A stretch of DNA of 64,000 nt, taken from Bacteroidales bacterium. GTDB taxonomy: Bacteria > Bacteroidota > Bacteroidia > Bacteroidales > Muribaculaceae. Of this stretch, positions 26,302 through 34,813 are shown piece by piece; position 1 is the first letter of the stretch; every line of letters starts with the position of its first letter. The notes under the pieces are model-generated. The model saw nothing but the letters and a program-made list of their open reading frames with translations, made no database searches and was not told the origin of the DNA. The position numbers were made by a program, and so were the translations under genes. Location: positions 20,832-84,831 of the forward strand of contig QAMW01000007.1 of NCBI GenBank assembly GCA_003150235.1, given 5' to 3'.

Positions 26302-27495
26302 ATGAAATCAATATTGAACATATTCCAGATATGGTATCGCGAAATCGGCAATATATTCCGCGACAAGGGTATCATGATATTTATACTTTTCGTGCCCCTT
26401 GCCTATCCGTTGCTCTACTCTTATGTGTACACCGATGAAGTGGTGCGCGACGTGCCGGTAGCCGTGGTCGACGAGAGCAATTCGCCGCTGAGCCGCGATA
26501 TCCTGCGCAAGATGGATGCCTCGCCCGACCTGAAAATCGAGACATATTGTCCCGACATGAAAGAGGCGGAAGAGCTGATTCGCCGCCAGAAAGTCTACGG
26601 GATAGTACGGATTCCGGCATCATTCACCAACGACCTCGCCCATGGCAGGCAAGTCCCGATAGGATTGTACTGCGACATGGCAAGTATGCTCTACTACAAG
26701 GCACTGCTTGTCACCGTAACCAATGTGTCGCTGGAGGTGAACAAGGATATCAAGGTGGATTATTATGTCACAGGCACGACCGACCGTCAGGATGAAATCA
26801 ACAAACTGCCCATCGACTACGACTATGTGGCGCTTTATAATCCACAGAGCGGTTTTGCAGCATTTCTGATTCCGCCCGTGTTGATGCTTATTATACAGCA
26901 GACACTTCTGCTCGGCATAGGCATGTCGATGGGTAATTCGCGCGAGCGTCATAACGGAAGCGTGATTCCCTTTCATCCATGGTATAAAAATCCTGTACAT
27001 ATCGTGATCGGCAAGGCTCTTCCCTATTTCATGCTATACATGGTGCTTGCCATATACATGTTCACCGTGGTCACCGACATGTTCACACTGCCTAAGTTAG
27101 GTCATTACGAGACTTTCGTGGCGTTCGTCATCCCTTACATTCTCGCCTGCATATTTCTCGCTATGGTAATCTCGACATTCATCTACCGGCGCGAGGACTC
27201 GATTCTGCTGCTCGTGTTTCTCTCCGTTCCTATGCTGTTTCTTTCCGGATTGTCATGGCCGGCGCCGTCGATGCCACTGTTCTGGAAATACGTGTCGTAT
27301 CTTTTCCCGTCGACTTTCGGCATGAACGGATATGTGCGCATAACCTCTATGGGCGCGTCGCTGAGCGATATACGCACCGAATACATGGCATTGTGGATTC
27401 AGGCGGGAGTGTATTTCTTGCTCGCATGCTGGTTTTATCGGCGGCAGATAGTGAGGTTGGCAAAACGACTGAAACCGCGTACACAAACTAAATAA
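26302..27495 (+). CDS. ABC-2 type efflux permease, second of pair
   Basis: 397 residues, same plan as its neighbour: TM1 (about 22-43), extracytoplasmic domain with VAVVDESNSPLSRDIL near 54-70, then a cluster of five or six TM helices from about 190 to 380. The highly basic C-terminus (RRQIVRLAKRLKPRTQTK) should be cytoplasmic. The two permeases are probably paralogues from a duplication and would form a heterodimer. It starts 5 bp after the first permease. Confidence 0.87.
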   Translation: MKSILNIFQIWYREIGNIFRDKGIMIFILFVPLAYPLLYSYVYTDEVVRDVPVAVVDESNSPLSRDILRKMDASPDLKIETYCPDMKEAEELIRRQKVYGIVRIPASFTNDLAHGRQVPIGLYCDMASMLYYKALLVTVTNVSLEVNKDIKVDYYVTGTTDRQDEINKLPIDYDYVALYNPQSGFAAFLIPPVLMLIIQQTLLLGIGMSMGNSRERHNGSVIPFHPWYKNPVHIVIGKALPYFMLYMVLAIYMFTVVTDMFTLPKLGHYETFVAFVIPYILACIFLAMVISTFIYRREDSILLLVFLSVPMLFLSGLSWPAPSMPLFWKYVSYLFPSTFGMNGYVRITSMGASLSDIRTEYMALWIQAGVYFLLACWFYRRQIVRLAKRLKPRTQTK

Positions 27496-27506
27496 CCAAT
27501 ATTATC

Positions 27507-27734
27507 ATGACAATTGACAACATCAGCCGTAATGCCCTACGCCTGTGGCAAATAATGAACGACGGCTCTATCTGGCATTATGACAGAATCATGGAGGAAT
27601 CGCATCTCTCCGACCATGAGACAGCCTTGGCTCTCGGATGGCTTGCCAGGGAAGATTCCATAGAAATCATCCGTGACGAGAGTTCGGACACAGACACCTG
27701 GCGCATATGCCAATTTTTGGAAAGAGGATATTAA
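27507..27734 (+). CDS. Small winged-helix protein (DUF2582-like)
   Basis: 75 residues, no membrane segment. The sequence reads as a compact winged helix: ALRLWQIMNDGSIWHYDRIME (helix 1-2), LSDHETALALGWLAREDSIEI (recognition helix and wing). It resembles short winged-HTH proteins common in Bacteroidales (DUF2582 type), whose DNA targets are unknown. It follows the second permease by 11 bp and could be the last gene of the efflux operon. The acidic composition (pI visibly low) makes protein-protein binding as likely as DNA binding. Confidence 0.75.
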   Translation: MTIDNISRNALRLWQIMNDGSIWHYDRIMEESHLSDHETALALGWLAREDSIEIIRDESSDTDTWRICQFLERGY

Positions 27735-27753
27735 CTGCCATATGCGGCACATC

Positions 27754-27833
27754 GGTGGCATCGTCTAAATCGACTAAGACATCAGCAGAAGGGTCGACCA
27801 CTGAAGATACAGGTTTGAATCCTGTTGCCATCA
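27754..27833 (+). other. tRNA-like fold, probably a decayed tRNA or mimic
   Basis: A 7-bp acceptor-like stem (GGTGGCA 27754-27760 with TGCCATC 27826-27832, one G-T pair), a D-like arm (GTCT/AGAC) and a T-like arm (ACAGG-TTTGAAT-CCTGT) are in the right order and spacing. The anticodon-like arm is wrong: stem TCAG/CTGA encloses a 15-nt loop, the D loop has no GG, and the T loop has T instead of C56. No normal anticodon can be assigned. Confidence 0.3.
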
Positions 27834-27866
27834 CCTGCCGGAGGGCTTCAACTTACACTAGAGACA

Positions 27867-28685
27867 TTGACGAGATTTATAAAAACACGGGGATTGTTAT
27901 CGGCGTTCACACTGTTTTTGACGGCGGCAGGATGCGGGATGCTTGACAGTCATCCCTATGATGTAAACATATCGGGAGCAAAGCATCTGACAGAGAAAAA
28001 TGTCGCCTTGATAGAAGCAGTGACTCTCAACCGGGAGACCATAAAATTTGCGATGATATCCGACACACAGAAAGGTTGTGACGAGACTGCCGATGTTGTC
28101 CGGGCGATTAATGCGCGTGGCGATATCGACTTTGTAGTACATGGCGGCGACTTGACTGAATTCGGCTCTACAAGGGAATTTAAGTGGCAACGTGACATCC
28201 TTGAACAATTCACTATGCCCTACGTGTGTGTAATCGGCAATCACGACTGTCTTGCCACAGGTGTGGATGCCTACCGTTCGATGTTCGGCGACTTGAATTT
28301 TTCTTTCACGGCGGGAAATGTAATGTTTCTGTGTCTTAATACAAATGCGCTCGAATTTGACCATTCCGTTGCAGTCCCCGACGTTCAGTTTATAAAGGAA
28401 AAGCTGAAGTCACTGAGTCCGGCTGTCAGGAAAACGGTGGTGTTGATGCATGCCGGTCCCTTCAGCGAGCAGTTCAACAATAATATCGCGGAGGAATTGC
28501 ATCGGCTGCTGTGCCGCTTTCCCGGCGTACAATTTTTCCTTTATGGTCATGGGCACCATGTGACCGTCGACGACTTTTTTGATGACGGCATAATTTATTA
28601 TCAGTGTGCCGCCATAAAAAAACGCTCCTATCTTGTATTTACCATAACAGACAACGGATATGAATATGAAGTGGTCAGGTTTTAA
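27867..28685 (+). CDS. Metallophosphoesterase lipoprotein
   Basis: 272 residues if begun at the TTG at 27867, which gives MTRFIKTRGLLSAFTLFL and lipobox TAAGC; no ATG precedes the signal peptide. The calcineurin-like phosphoesterase motifs are in order: SDTQ (first metal Asp, with Gln in place of the usual His), GGDLTE, GNHD, MHAGP and GHGHH. It probably hydrolyses a phosphodiester or phosphomonoester in the periplasm or at the outer membrane. The next gene overlaps its 3' end by 26 bp. A longer reading from TTG at 27825 would run into the tRNA-like element and is less likely. Confidence 0.8.
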   Translation: MTRFIKTRGLLSAFTLFLTAAGCGMLDSHPYDVNISGAKHLTEKNVALIEAVTLNRETIKFAMISDTQKGCDETADVVRAINARGDIDFVVHGGDLTEFGSTREFKWQRDILEQFTMPYVCVIGNHDCLATGVDAYRSMFGDLNFSFTAGNVMFLCLNTNALEFDHSVAVPDVQFIKEKLKSLSPAVRKTVVLMHAGPFSEQFNNNIAEELHRLLCRFPGVQFFLYGHGHHVTVDDFFDDGIIYYQCAAIKKRSYLVFTITDNGYEYEVVRF

Positions 28686-29244
28686 GGTGATTCTGTTAAT
28701 ACTTTTCTTCAATTTCCAGTCTTTATCGGCGGTAAATCTTGCACCGCATCATGTCTCACTGCAATCGGGAGGCGGAATGGGCGTCGTATCGGTCGGAACA
28801 GGGTGGTGTTATGGGGCAAAAGACCGTTGGGAAACTGATATAATCGCCGGACTTGTACCTAAATATGACTCCAATTCCGCGAAACTTGTTGTGGCACTTA
28901 AAGAGAATTTTGCCCCTTGGGCAATTGCCATAAACAAGCACATCAGCTTCACCCCGTTGACGGCAAGCCTCTATTTTACCACTATCGTGAGCAAGCATTT
29001 CTGGGCATCGCAGCCCGACAGATATCCGTCGGGATATTACGGACTGACGACAAAGATACGTGCCAACATTTCCTTCGGAGAGCGGATTGAGTGGTGCTTC
29101 CCTTCATCTGCACATATCAGGTCGGCAGGTGTGTTTTATGAAATCGGCACCTGTGACATTTATGCGCTGAGCGCATTTGACAACAGCGCCCTGGCGGTAG
29201 CCGACTGGCTTCAACTTTGTATCGGGATGCTCATCACCTTTTGA
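28660..29244 (+). CDS. Small exported protein, outer-membrane-barrel-like, unknown
   Basis: 194 residues, not recognised as a named family. A signal peptide (about residues 1-24, ending SLSA) is followed by Gly-rich alternating strands (SLQSGGGMGVVSVGTGWCYG), a FTPLTASLYFTTIVSKHFWAS stretch, and a C-terminal hydrophobic strand ending in Phe (CIGMLITF), as expected for a small outer-membrane beta-barrel. It begins inside the metallophosphoesterase gene (26-bp overlap, different frame), so the two are probably translated together and may work on the same envelope substrate (inference). Confidence 0.65.
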   Translation: MNMKWSGFKVILLILFFNFQSLSAVNLAPHHVSLQSGGGMGVVSVGTGWCYGAKDRWETDIIAGLVPKYDSNSAKLVVALKENFAPWAIAINKHISFTPLTASLYFTTIVSKHFWASQPDRYPSGYYGLTTKIRANISFGERIEWCFPSSAHIRSAGVFYEIGTCDIYALSAFDNSALAVADWLQLCIGMLITF

Positions 29245-29250
29245 CTCCCC

Positions 29251-29835
29251 TCACCGCCCCCGGTTGTAACAAACAGCCGCCCATCTTATGACATTATTAT
29301 CTATATACTCGGCAATCCTGTTGCCATCATTGATTCCGCGTATTATGTGATCATGGAAACGCTTTTGCCATGCAAACTCAATATTATTCCTACGCGCATA
29401 CCTTGTCACAGCCTGTTTATATCCCCCAACCACCACTCCCAACGCGGTCCTGATTGTAGGGATGCTCCCCGGAGCATCCGCCGATTCAAATATGTGAATA
29501 ATTGCATGAATATGATTGGGCATAACGACGAATATCGGAACCCGGACATACTTATAATGAACCGGCAGTTCTTCCAGACATTTTTTCGCATAAATGCCTA
29601 TTTCGCTAAATACCATGTCATTATTTCGTATTTCTCCAAAGAAATGTTCTTTTCCATAAGTGCAAATTGTTACGAAATAATCACCACCGGAATAATCATG
29701 AAACACCGCCCGTATATTTTTATGTTCCGGTAAACGACCTGAACAAACTGCATCTGGATTATCGGCAGGATAGGCGGATGCTTTCTCGGCAGGATGGGCG
29801 GATGCTCCGGGGAGCATCCCTACAACTGTGGACAT
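29251..29835 (-). CDS. Y1 (HUH) transposase, REP-associated type (RAYT)
   Basis: 194 residues. The HUH motif is VMPNHIHAIIHI (about 104-115) and the catalytic tyrosine is probably in GGYKQAVTRYAR (about 137-148). Single-domain enzymes of this kind occur as solitary genes and are linked to GTAG-footed REP palindromes, which nick and move as single strands. This window holds many GTAG hairpins, and two identical inverted copies lie in this gene (29456-29479 inside, 29800-29823 at the start). The first 40 residues are a low-complexity stretch partly encoded by the palindrome. IS200/IS605 left and right ends are not seen, which also favours RAYT. Confidence 0.8.
   Translation of the reverse strand: MSTVVGMLPGASAHPAEKASAYPADNPDAVCSGRLPEHKNIRAVFHDYSGGDYFVTICTYGKEHFFGEIRNNDMVFSEIGIYAKKCLEELPVHYKYVRVPIFVVMPNHIHAIIHIFESADAPGSIPTIRTALGVVVGGYKQAVTRYARRNNIEFAWQKRFHDHIIRGINDGNRIAEYIDNNVIRWAAVCYNRGR
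29456..29479 (+). repeat. GTAG-REP palindrome inside the RAYT gene
   Basis: GTAGG followed by the hairpin GATGCTCC-CC-GGAGCATC. All 24 nt are identical to the reverse complement of 29800-29823. It lies in the coding region of the transposase. Confidence 0.7.
29800..29823 (-). repeat. GTAG-REP palindrome at the 5' end of the RAYT gene
   Basis: Same 24-nt GTAG-footed hairpin as 29456-29479, in inverted orientation, covering codons near the transposase start. Confidence 0.7.
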
Positions 29836-29849
29836 GTTATAAGATTATA

Positions 29850-31199
29850 TTATTTGACCTGGCGGATGAAGTTTACGATGAGGTCGAGGACTTCGGGGGC
29901 GATGGTCTCGCGTATCTCGCCATATTCGGCGGTCTCGCCGGTGACGGCGTGTTGCATGAGGTGGTTGAGTCCCGGCATCAGGCGCGTGTCGGCATTCGGG
30001 ACGAGTGAGTGTATCACCTCCAGATTATCCGCCTCGACCTGAGTATCCTTGTCACCGTTTATGGCAAGCACCGGACAGGTGATTTTAACAAGATATTCAC
30101 GTGGATTCAGGCTTACCAACCCGTCAATCCAAGGTGTACGGATCTTTTGCGTCATCTTTAGCGAAGGCATAATCTGCGGAGGTGCCTCAACTCCGGAAGC
30201 TGCGACAAGCGAGTCGACATCAATCGGCGTGTAGACACCGTCACGATGCTGCCGTGCCATGGTATCAAACACCCGGTCAACTATCTTCAGGGCATTTTCT
30301 TTATCCGCACCGGTGATTCCGGAAAGGTCAAGTGCGTGAGCGTTCTGCCTCATCAATGCCTCTTTGCCCGGTATAGCCACCCCGGCAAGGGAGATTATGA
30401 AATCGGGAGCGCCGTCGGCAGCCATCATAAACGCGATTGTACCGCCCTCCGAATGACCGAGCACACCGGCTTTGCCGTTTGGCACGACCGTGCGGAGAAA
30501 TGCAAGTGCGCTCGCGGCATCGTTTTTAAGCGTGTCGGTGGTTGCCGTCAGGAAATTGCCGCCGGAATCTCCGGTGCCACGGTCATCATAGCGAAGCGAT
30601 GCGATGCCGTTGCGGGCAAGACAGTCGGCGATGACCGCAAACGGACGGTGGTCAAACAATTCCTCGTCTCGGTTCTGAGGACCGCTTCCCGTCACCATCA
30701 CAACAGCGGGGACGCGGGTGATGTCGGCGACCGGCGGAAGCGTCAGTGTCGCGCCCATGACCGCGCCGTCCGGTGCGGTGAACATCGTATCGACAACCGT
30801 ATATGGGTACGGCGGCTTCGGAGTCTGCGGTCGCCGCTCCTCAACGAGAGCTTCCGGCTGCAGGTTGAGCGGAAACGAATAACCGCGTTGCATGAATGTG
30901 CCACGGATTTCGCCGGGCATAATCTTTCCGGTGTAGGAAGCCCCTATCGCGACACATGAAAGCGACAGAGAATCGGCACTGCACAGGGCGACTGTAACCG
31001 GTATCCCCTTCGCGCCCTGATTGGGAGAATCCATTGTACATTCCGTCACCCCGTCGGTACGTTCAGTGAAGTTAAACACAAGCGGCAACCTCGTTTGACC
31101 CAAGGCAAGCTCGCCGCGCCATGCTCCCGTCATGCCGGAAACCGTTACGGGCAGCATAGCCGCCATCGCCATACACAGACATTTGATATATCGCTTCAT
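29850..31199 (-). CDS. Exported alpha/beta hydrolase
   Basis: 449 residues. A signal peptide ends near VTVSG, then a beta-rich N-terminal domain (GELALGQTRLPLVFNFTE, about 30-47) as in serine-hydrolase-like secreted proteins. The alpha/beta hydrolase domain has VMVTGSGPQNRDEE (oxyanion loop), the nucleophile elbow GHSEGG near 249-254, an acid in LAINGDKDTQ near 392 and His in PGLNHLMQH near 418. A periplasmic esterase or peptidase-like enzyme is likely; the substrate is unknown. It begins 2 bp after the GntR gene and closes the ABC/GntR operon. Confidence 0.88.
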   Translation of the reverse strand: MKRYIKCLCMAMAAMLPVTVSGMTGAWRGELALGQTRLPLVFNFTERTDGVTECTMDSPNQGAKGIPVTVALCSADSLSLSCVAIGASYTGKIMPGEIRGTFMQRGYSFPLNLQPEALVEERRPQTPKPPYPYTVVDTMFTAPDGAVMGATLTLPPVADITRVPAVVMVTGSGPQNRDEELFDHRPFAVIADCLARNGIASLRYDDRGTGDSGGNFLTATTDTLKNDAASALAFLRTVVPNGKAGVLGHSEGGTIAFMMAADGAPDFIISLAGVAIPGKEALMRQNAHALDLSGITGADKENALKIVDRVFDTMARQHRDGVYTPIDVDSLVAASGVEAPPQIMPSLKMTQKIRTPWIDGLVSLNPREYLVKITCPVLAINGDKDTQVEADNLEVIHSLVPNADTRLMPGLNHLMQHAVTGETAEYGEIRETIAPEVLDLIVNFIRQVK

Positions 31200-31201
31200 A
31201 A

Positions 31202-31549
31202 TCAGGAGAGGTAGGGGGCGATGTCGTCGAGAGTGAGCTGGAGGAGGCGCATACGGTCGCGGAGGTCGGGGAGCGTCTCGCGGAAAAACTCGGCGCGGCG
31301 AGCCTCAAGGATGAGCGCGGGTGCATCGGGCGACACATAGTAGCCCAGTCCGCGCTTCGAGTAGATTATGCCCTGCGCCTGAAGCTCCTCAAATGCTTTC
31401 AGCACCGTGCGGTTATTTACTGCAAGTTCGACCGACAGCTCCTTTATGGACGGCACACGACCGTCGACATGCCACACGTCAGACACAATCCGTGCGTAGC
31501 ATAAGTCGACGATCTGCTTATATATGGGTTTATTCTCGTTAAAGTCCAT
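31202..31549 (-). CDS. GntR-family regulator (YtrA type)
   Basis: 115 residues: a winged HTH at the N-terminus (IYKQIVDLCYARIVSDVW, then VPSIKELSVELAVNNRTVLKAFEELQAQGIIYSKRGLGYYV) and a short C-terminal tail with no ligand domain, the YtrA subfamily layout. Such regulators usually repress the ABC transporter of their own operon. Here they follow the ATPase and permease genes (gap 9 bp) instead of leading. The effector may be membrane stress or a peptide antibiotic (family knowledge). Confidence 0.9.
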   Translation of the reverse strand: MDFNENKPIYKQIVDLCYARIVSDVWHVDGRVPSIKELSVELAVNNRTVLKAFEELQAQGIIYSKRGLGYYVSPDAPALILEARRAEFFRETLPDLRDRMRLLQLTLDDIAPYLS

Positions 31550-31558
31550 AGGATAGGG

Positions 31559-32287
31559 TTATATCTGTCGGTTCTTGATTACCTGGCAAGCTTTTACGAT
31601 TACAAAGATAGTACAAATTACGAAAAAAATCGTCAGGGGTATCGACCAATCATCAATTTGGGTGACCACCATGCCGGGCAATTCATCGGATTGCCGCTCC
31701 ACACCGTTGAAGCCATCCTCAAATCCCTGGCGGAAGGCTGTCAAGCCTCCGATGATGCCTCCGATGAATGATTCCACCATCACTACAACAATAGTCCACA
31801 CGACTGACAGGATTATACGGTTGTGCTTGATTGCCATAACGCAGTAAAGACACACTGCCATAGGGAGAAGTGTCGTGACCACTGATAGCCAGATGAATCC
31901 TTGGGTCATAAACATGTCAACGAGAGGGGTAAGCCCACTTATAAACGGATTAACCACCATCCACTGCTTTGTACAGAGATAGCAGACTCCCATCGGCACT
32001 GCGATAAGCAGCGGTACCGCGATAAATGTATAAAGCAGGATGAACGTGGCTTTCTGCCGCCAGTCAACGGGGAGGGCGGTGTCAATCTCCATGCCGCTGC
32101 GTGAGGCGAAAATCAGTGCGCCAAATACCAGCATGAGATTAAGGATGTTGGACACCATCGCGCCGATTATTATCACTCCTTCCCACCTCAAGGTGACGAA
32201 TATGAGCAGGTAAAGGACCACTGCTATCACGGGATAAAATATAAGCTGCTTTTTCAGCCTGGGCATATAATAATTTAACAGTTGCAT
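31559..32287 (-). CDS. Membrane protein, probable ABC transporter permease
   Basis: 242 residues with about six TM helices (near 17-35, 38-58, 85-105, 130-155, 165-190, 215-235). No named motif is seen, but it stands 12 bp after the ATP-binding subunit and before a YtrA-type regulator, the standard place of the permease in these operons. A run VVWTIVVVMVESFIGGIIGG resembles ABC-2 channel helices. It is shorter than most ABC-2 permeases, so it may act as a dimer. Confidence 0.65.
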   Translation of the reverse strand: MQLLNYYMPRLKKQLIFYPVIAVVLYLLIFVTLRWEGVIIIGAMVSNILNLMLVFGALIFASRSGMEIDTALPVDWRQKATFILLYTFIAVPLLIAVPMGVCYLCTKQWMVVNPFISGLTPLVDMFMTQGFIWLSVVTTLLPMAVCLYCVMAIKHNRIILSVVWTIVVVMVESFIGGIIGGLTAFRQGFEDGFNGVERQSDELPGMVVTQIDDWSIPLTIFFVICTIFVIVKACQVIKNRQI

Positions 32288-32299
32288 CGCTATCGGGTT

Positions 32300-33109
32300 T
32301 TAGAGTTTTACGTTATGGTGAAGGGCATTGAAAAGCAGCTCATAGTCTATGTCGGCACTCTCTTCGGCATCGTCGACACGCTGTATGGCATGGAACTGGT
32401 TAAAGCGGCGCTCCATGTAAAGCGGATTGACCGGCGGCACTGACGTGACAGTGAACGACACGCGACCAAGCAAGCTGTCGGCGGTGTCGGCAAGTAACAG
32501 CTTGCCGCGTGACAAAACAAGTACCCCGTCATACAGGTTACGCAGATCCGACACGATATGGGTCGACACAATCACGGTCTGCTCCTCGTTGACACACTCG
32601 GCTATCATTGTCTGAAGCTGCTGGCGCGACGGGATGTCAAGTCCGTTAGCCGGCTCGTCGAAAAGCAGCACTTCGGTACGCAGCGAAAGGGCGTAGGCGA
32701 GCTGTGCCTTGTGGCGGTTGCCGAGCGACAGTTTGCTCAGCCGCTCCCTGCCGGTCATGCCAAACCGCTCAAGGTTGCGCTGCAACATTTCGGCGTCAAA
32801 TGTAGGGTAAAACACAGCATGGCATTTCACCATCTCCTCGATGGAGATGAAAGGAAATTTCATGTTGTCGCCGAGAAAAAATATGCGGCGCATGGTTTCA
32901 GGCTGACGCGCCGACACCGGGCTTCCGTCAAGCTCGCACTCCCCTTTCGAGGGATAAAGCAGCCCGGCGATTATGTGCAGTAGAGTGGTCTTGCCGGCAC
33001 CGTTTTCTCCGAGAAGGAGATAGATGCCTCCGCCTATGGAAGCGGAAGCGTTGCTCAACGCCTCCGCTCCCTTGCGGTAAACATAGGTTAAATTATTCAG
33101 AATTATCAT
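32300..33109 (-). CDS. ABC transporter ATP-binding subunit
   Basis: 269 residues. Walker A is GENGAGKTT near 34-42, Q-loop region near 80 (FLGDNMKF), signature LSLGNRHKAQLAYAL near 127-141 (LSLGN in place of LSGGQ, as often in YtrB-like subunits), Walker B VLLFDEPANGLD near 147-158 and the switch His in VSTHIV near 180. It is the first gene of the four-gene leftward operon. The 3' part (about 215-269) is a short extra domain of unclear function. A role in lipid or antibiotic-stress export is a family inference. Confidence 0.92.
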   Translation of the reverse strand: MIILNNLTYVYRKGAEALSNASASIGGGIYLLLGENGAGKTTLLHIIAGLLYPSKGECELDGSPVSARQPETMRRIFFLGDNMKFPFISIEEMVKCHAVFYPTFDAEMLQRNLERFGMTGRERLSKLSLGNRHKAQLAYALSLRTEVLLFDEPANGLDIPSRQQLQTMIAECVNEEQTVIVSTHIVSDLRNLYDGVLVLSRGKLLLADTADSLLGRVSFTVTSVPPVNPLYMERRFNQFHAIQRVDDAEESADIDYELLFNALHHNVKL

Positions 33110-33135
33110 TATTGAAAGTATAGAGTTCTACAATG

Positions 33136-34014
33136 TTATTTTACAGCTGTCACTTCATAGCCTGCCTTGCGGAGCTGCTCCACGAGCCCCTGCTCGCCGA
33201 TAAGATGACCCATACCTACTACCACCATCACATTTTCGGCGGGAAGCACCGTACGAAGCTCCTTCATCCAGTTGTCGTTGCGGTCGTAGAGCATCCGCTT
33301 TGCAAGCTCGGGTGACATGCCCACTTCCGGGTCGTCAAACATCTCCTGCATCTTGGCGAGGTCGCCGGCGAGATATGCCTGGGCGAGTGTCTTGGCGTAT
33401 TCAATCGATTTCTCGTCGTTGCGTACACTCTTCATCAATCCTTCAGCCTGCTCGCTGATAGGCGCGCCCATAAGCATCCCCATCTGCTGTTCAAGGGTTT
33501 CAAGACCTTTCACTGTCTTGCCGGCGGCTATAGCCTTGTCCTGGATAAGCTTGTCAAGCTGCTCCTGACCGTTAAATTCAGGGAAAGCGATCATGCTCTG
33601 AAACACTCCGAGCTGGGTGTCGAGCACCACCGGCTTCATCATGTCGACTGCAGCCGCCGTGAGCATACCGCCGGTATATTTTGCCAGAATGGAGTTTACC
33701 GAGTCAAGTTGCGCGGTGGTGAGCACCTTGGAAAGAGTGCTGTCGGCGGGAGCCATCGAGTATTTCATTACAATCTGCTGTGTCGCGGGCGAAGTCATTT
33801 CCGACATTTCCATTTCACCGTAGACGGTCGACACGCCGTTGAGCGCTTCGGCAAATCCTGCGGTTGAGTCCAAGATTGACGCGGGTGCGATATGGTGGGT
33901 ACCGAAAAGATAGGAATCACCTTTAGCATCGCCGCCCGACACTTTCCATAACAGTTGAGCCTGTGAGGAGAACACTGTTGCTACAGCAACGAGAGAGAAA
34001 ATAAACTTTTTCAT
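33136..34014 (-). CDS. TraB/GumN family protein
   Basis: 292 residues. A signal peptide ends near SSQAQ. The domain begins LLWKVSGGDAKGDSYLFGTHHIAP (TraB/GumN: G-T-x-H after the first strand), and the C-terminus has VMVVVGMGHLIGEQGLVEQLRKAGYEV with the second conserved G-x-G-H. Together these form the two-histidine motif of the erythromycin-esterase/Tiki-like fold, suggesting a metallopeptidase-like exported enzyme. It has its own promoter-like TACTTTTG box about 74 bp upstream (34095-34088, minus strand). The substrate is unknown. Confidence 0.88.
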   Translation of the reverse strand: MKKFIFSLVAVATVFSSQAQLLWKVSGGDAKGDSYLFGTHHIAPASILDSTAGFAEALNGVSTVYGEMEMSEMTSPATQQIVMKYSMAPADSTLSKVLTTAQLDSVNSILAKYTGGMLTAAAVDMMKPVVLDTQLGVFQSMIAFPEFNGQEQLDKLIQDKAIAAGKTVKGLETLEQQMGMLMGAPISEQAEGLMKSVRNDEKSIEYAKTLAQAYLAGDLAKMQEMFDDPEVGMSPELAKRMLYDRNDNWMKELRTVLPAENVMVVVGMGHLIGEQGLVEQLRKAGYEVTAVK

Positions 34015-34182
34015 TTATCAATAATTTAATAGTTAATAATCGGTTTTGCATTGTGGTAGTGTAGTCGTGTACATCACTATCACGCCACAAAAGTACAACA
34101 CGTTTTTTAATCTACAAAATTTTTTATAAGTTTTTTTATCACTTTTTTCATGGGGGCATTATGTTTATTAATTAGAAATTGC

Positions 34183-34190
34183 TAATTTTG
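34183..34190 (+). promoter_or_regulatory. Promoter -7 box for DJ-1 family gene
   Basis: TAATTTTG at 34183-34190, 31 bp before the ATG at 34222. The -33 region is poor (TTAT/TTTA), so promoter strength is unclear. Confidence 0.4.
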
Positions 34191-34221
34191 GTGACATACA
34201 TAATCAAAACACTATTATATT

Positions 34222-34791
34222 ATGGACAACATCTTAGACACATCTTACTTATTTCTCGCCGATGGGTTTGAAGAAATAGAGGCACTATCGACAGTAGACG
34301 TAATGCGTCGCGCCGGAATGAAAGTATATACCGTGGCAGTAGGGGGCAAGGACAAGACCGTAAAGGGAGCCAACGGCATCCAGGTCATAGCCGACAAGGA
34401 TATTAATGAAATCGACGGCTACGATGCAGAATGGATTATCGTGCCCGGAGGAATGCCCGGCGCATCAAATCTCGCAGCAAACGGCAAAGTAACCGACATC
34501 ATCAACAAACAGTGGATAAAAGGTGGCAAGATTGCCGCCATCTGCGCCGCTCCCGCCGTCGTGCTCGGACCTATCGGCGTACTCCGTGGACATGAAGCCA
34601 CATGTTATCCGTCGTTTAAAGACGACTTGTTGAAAGCCGGAGGCAAATATGTTGACAACCGCGTGGTAATCAGCGGCAACCTCATCACGGCAAACGGTCC
34701 GTCATCGGCACTCGTATTTGCATTTGCAATCGTGTCGGAGACCCTGGGCGACGACGTCGCCTCCTCCGTCGCCTCCGGCATGCTCGTATAA
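34222..34791 (+). CDS. DJ-1/PfpI family protein
   Basis: 189 residues. The fold opens with YLFLADGFEEIEALSTVDVMRRAG (acidic Glu near 18), and the nucleophile elbow is AAICAAPAVV with Cys near 109. This matches YajL/DJ-1-type proteins proposed to act as glyoxalase, deglycase or stress chaperones; which of these applies in vivo is debated. Single gene with its own promoter box and a strong terminator 23 bp after the stop. Confidence 0.92.
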   Translation: MDNILDTSYLFLADGFEEIEALSTVDVMRRAGMKVYTVAVGGKDKTVKGANGIQVIADKDINEIDGYDAEWIIVPGGMPGASNLAANGKVTDIINKQWIKGGKIAAICAAPAVVLGPIGVLRGHEATCYPSFKDDLLKAGGKYVDNRVVISGNLITANGPSSALVFAFAIVSETLGDDVASSVASGMLV

Positions 34792-34813
34792 TCTAACCTG
34801 ACCGCAATAAAAA

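Noticed and set aside
29251..29835. Complete IS200/IS605 insertion sequence
   Set aside because: The Y1 enzyme is present, but no subterminal left-end/right-end hairpin pair around it is visible other than GTAG hairpins; RAYT fits better.
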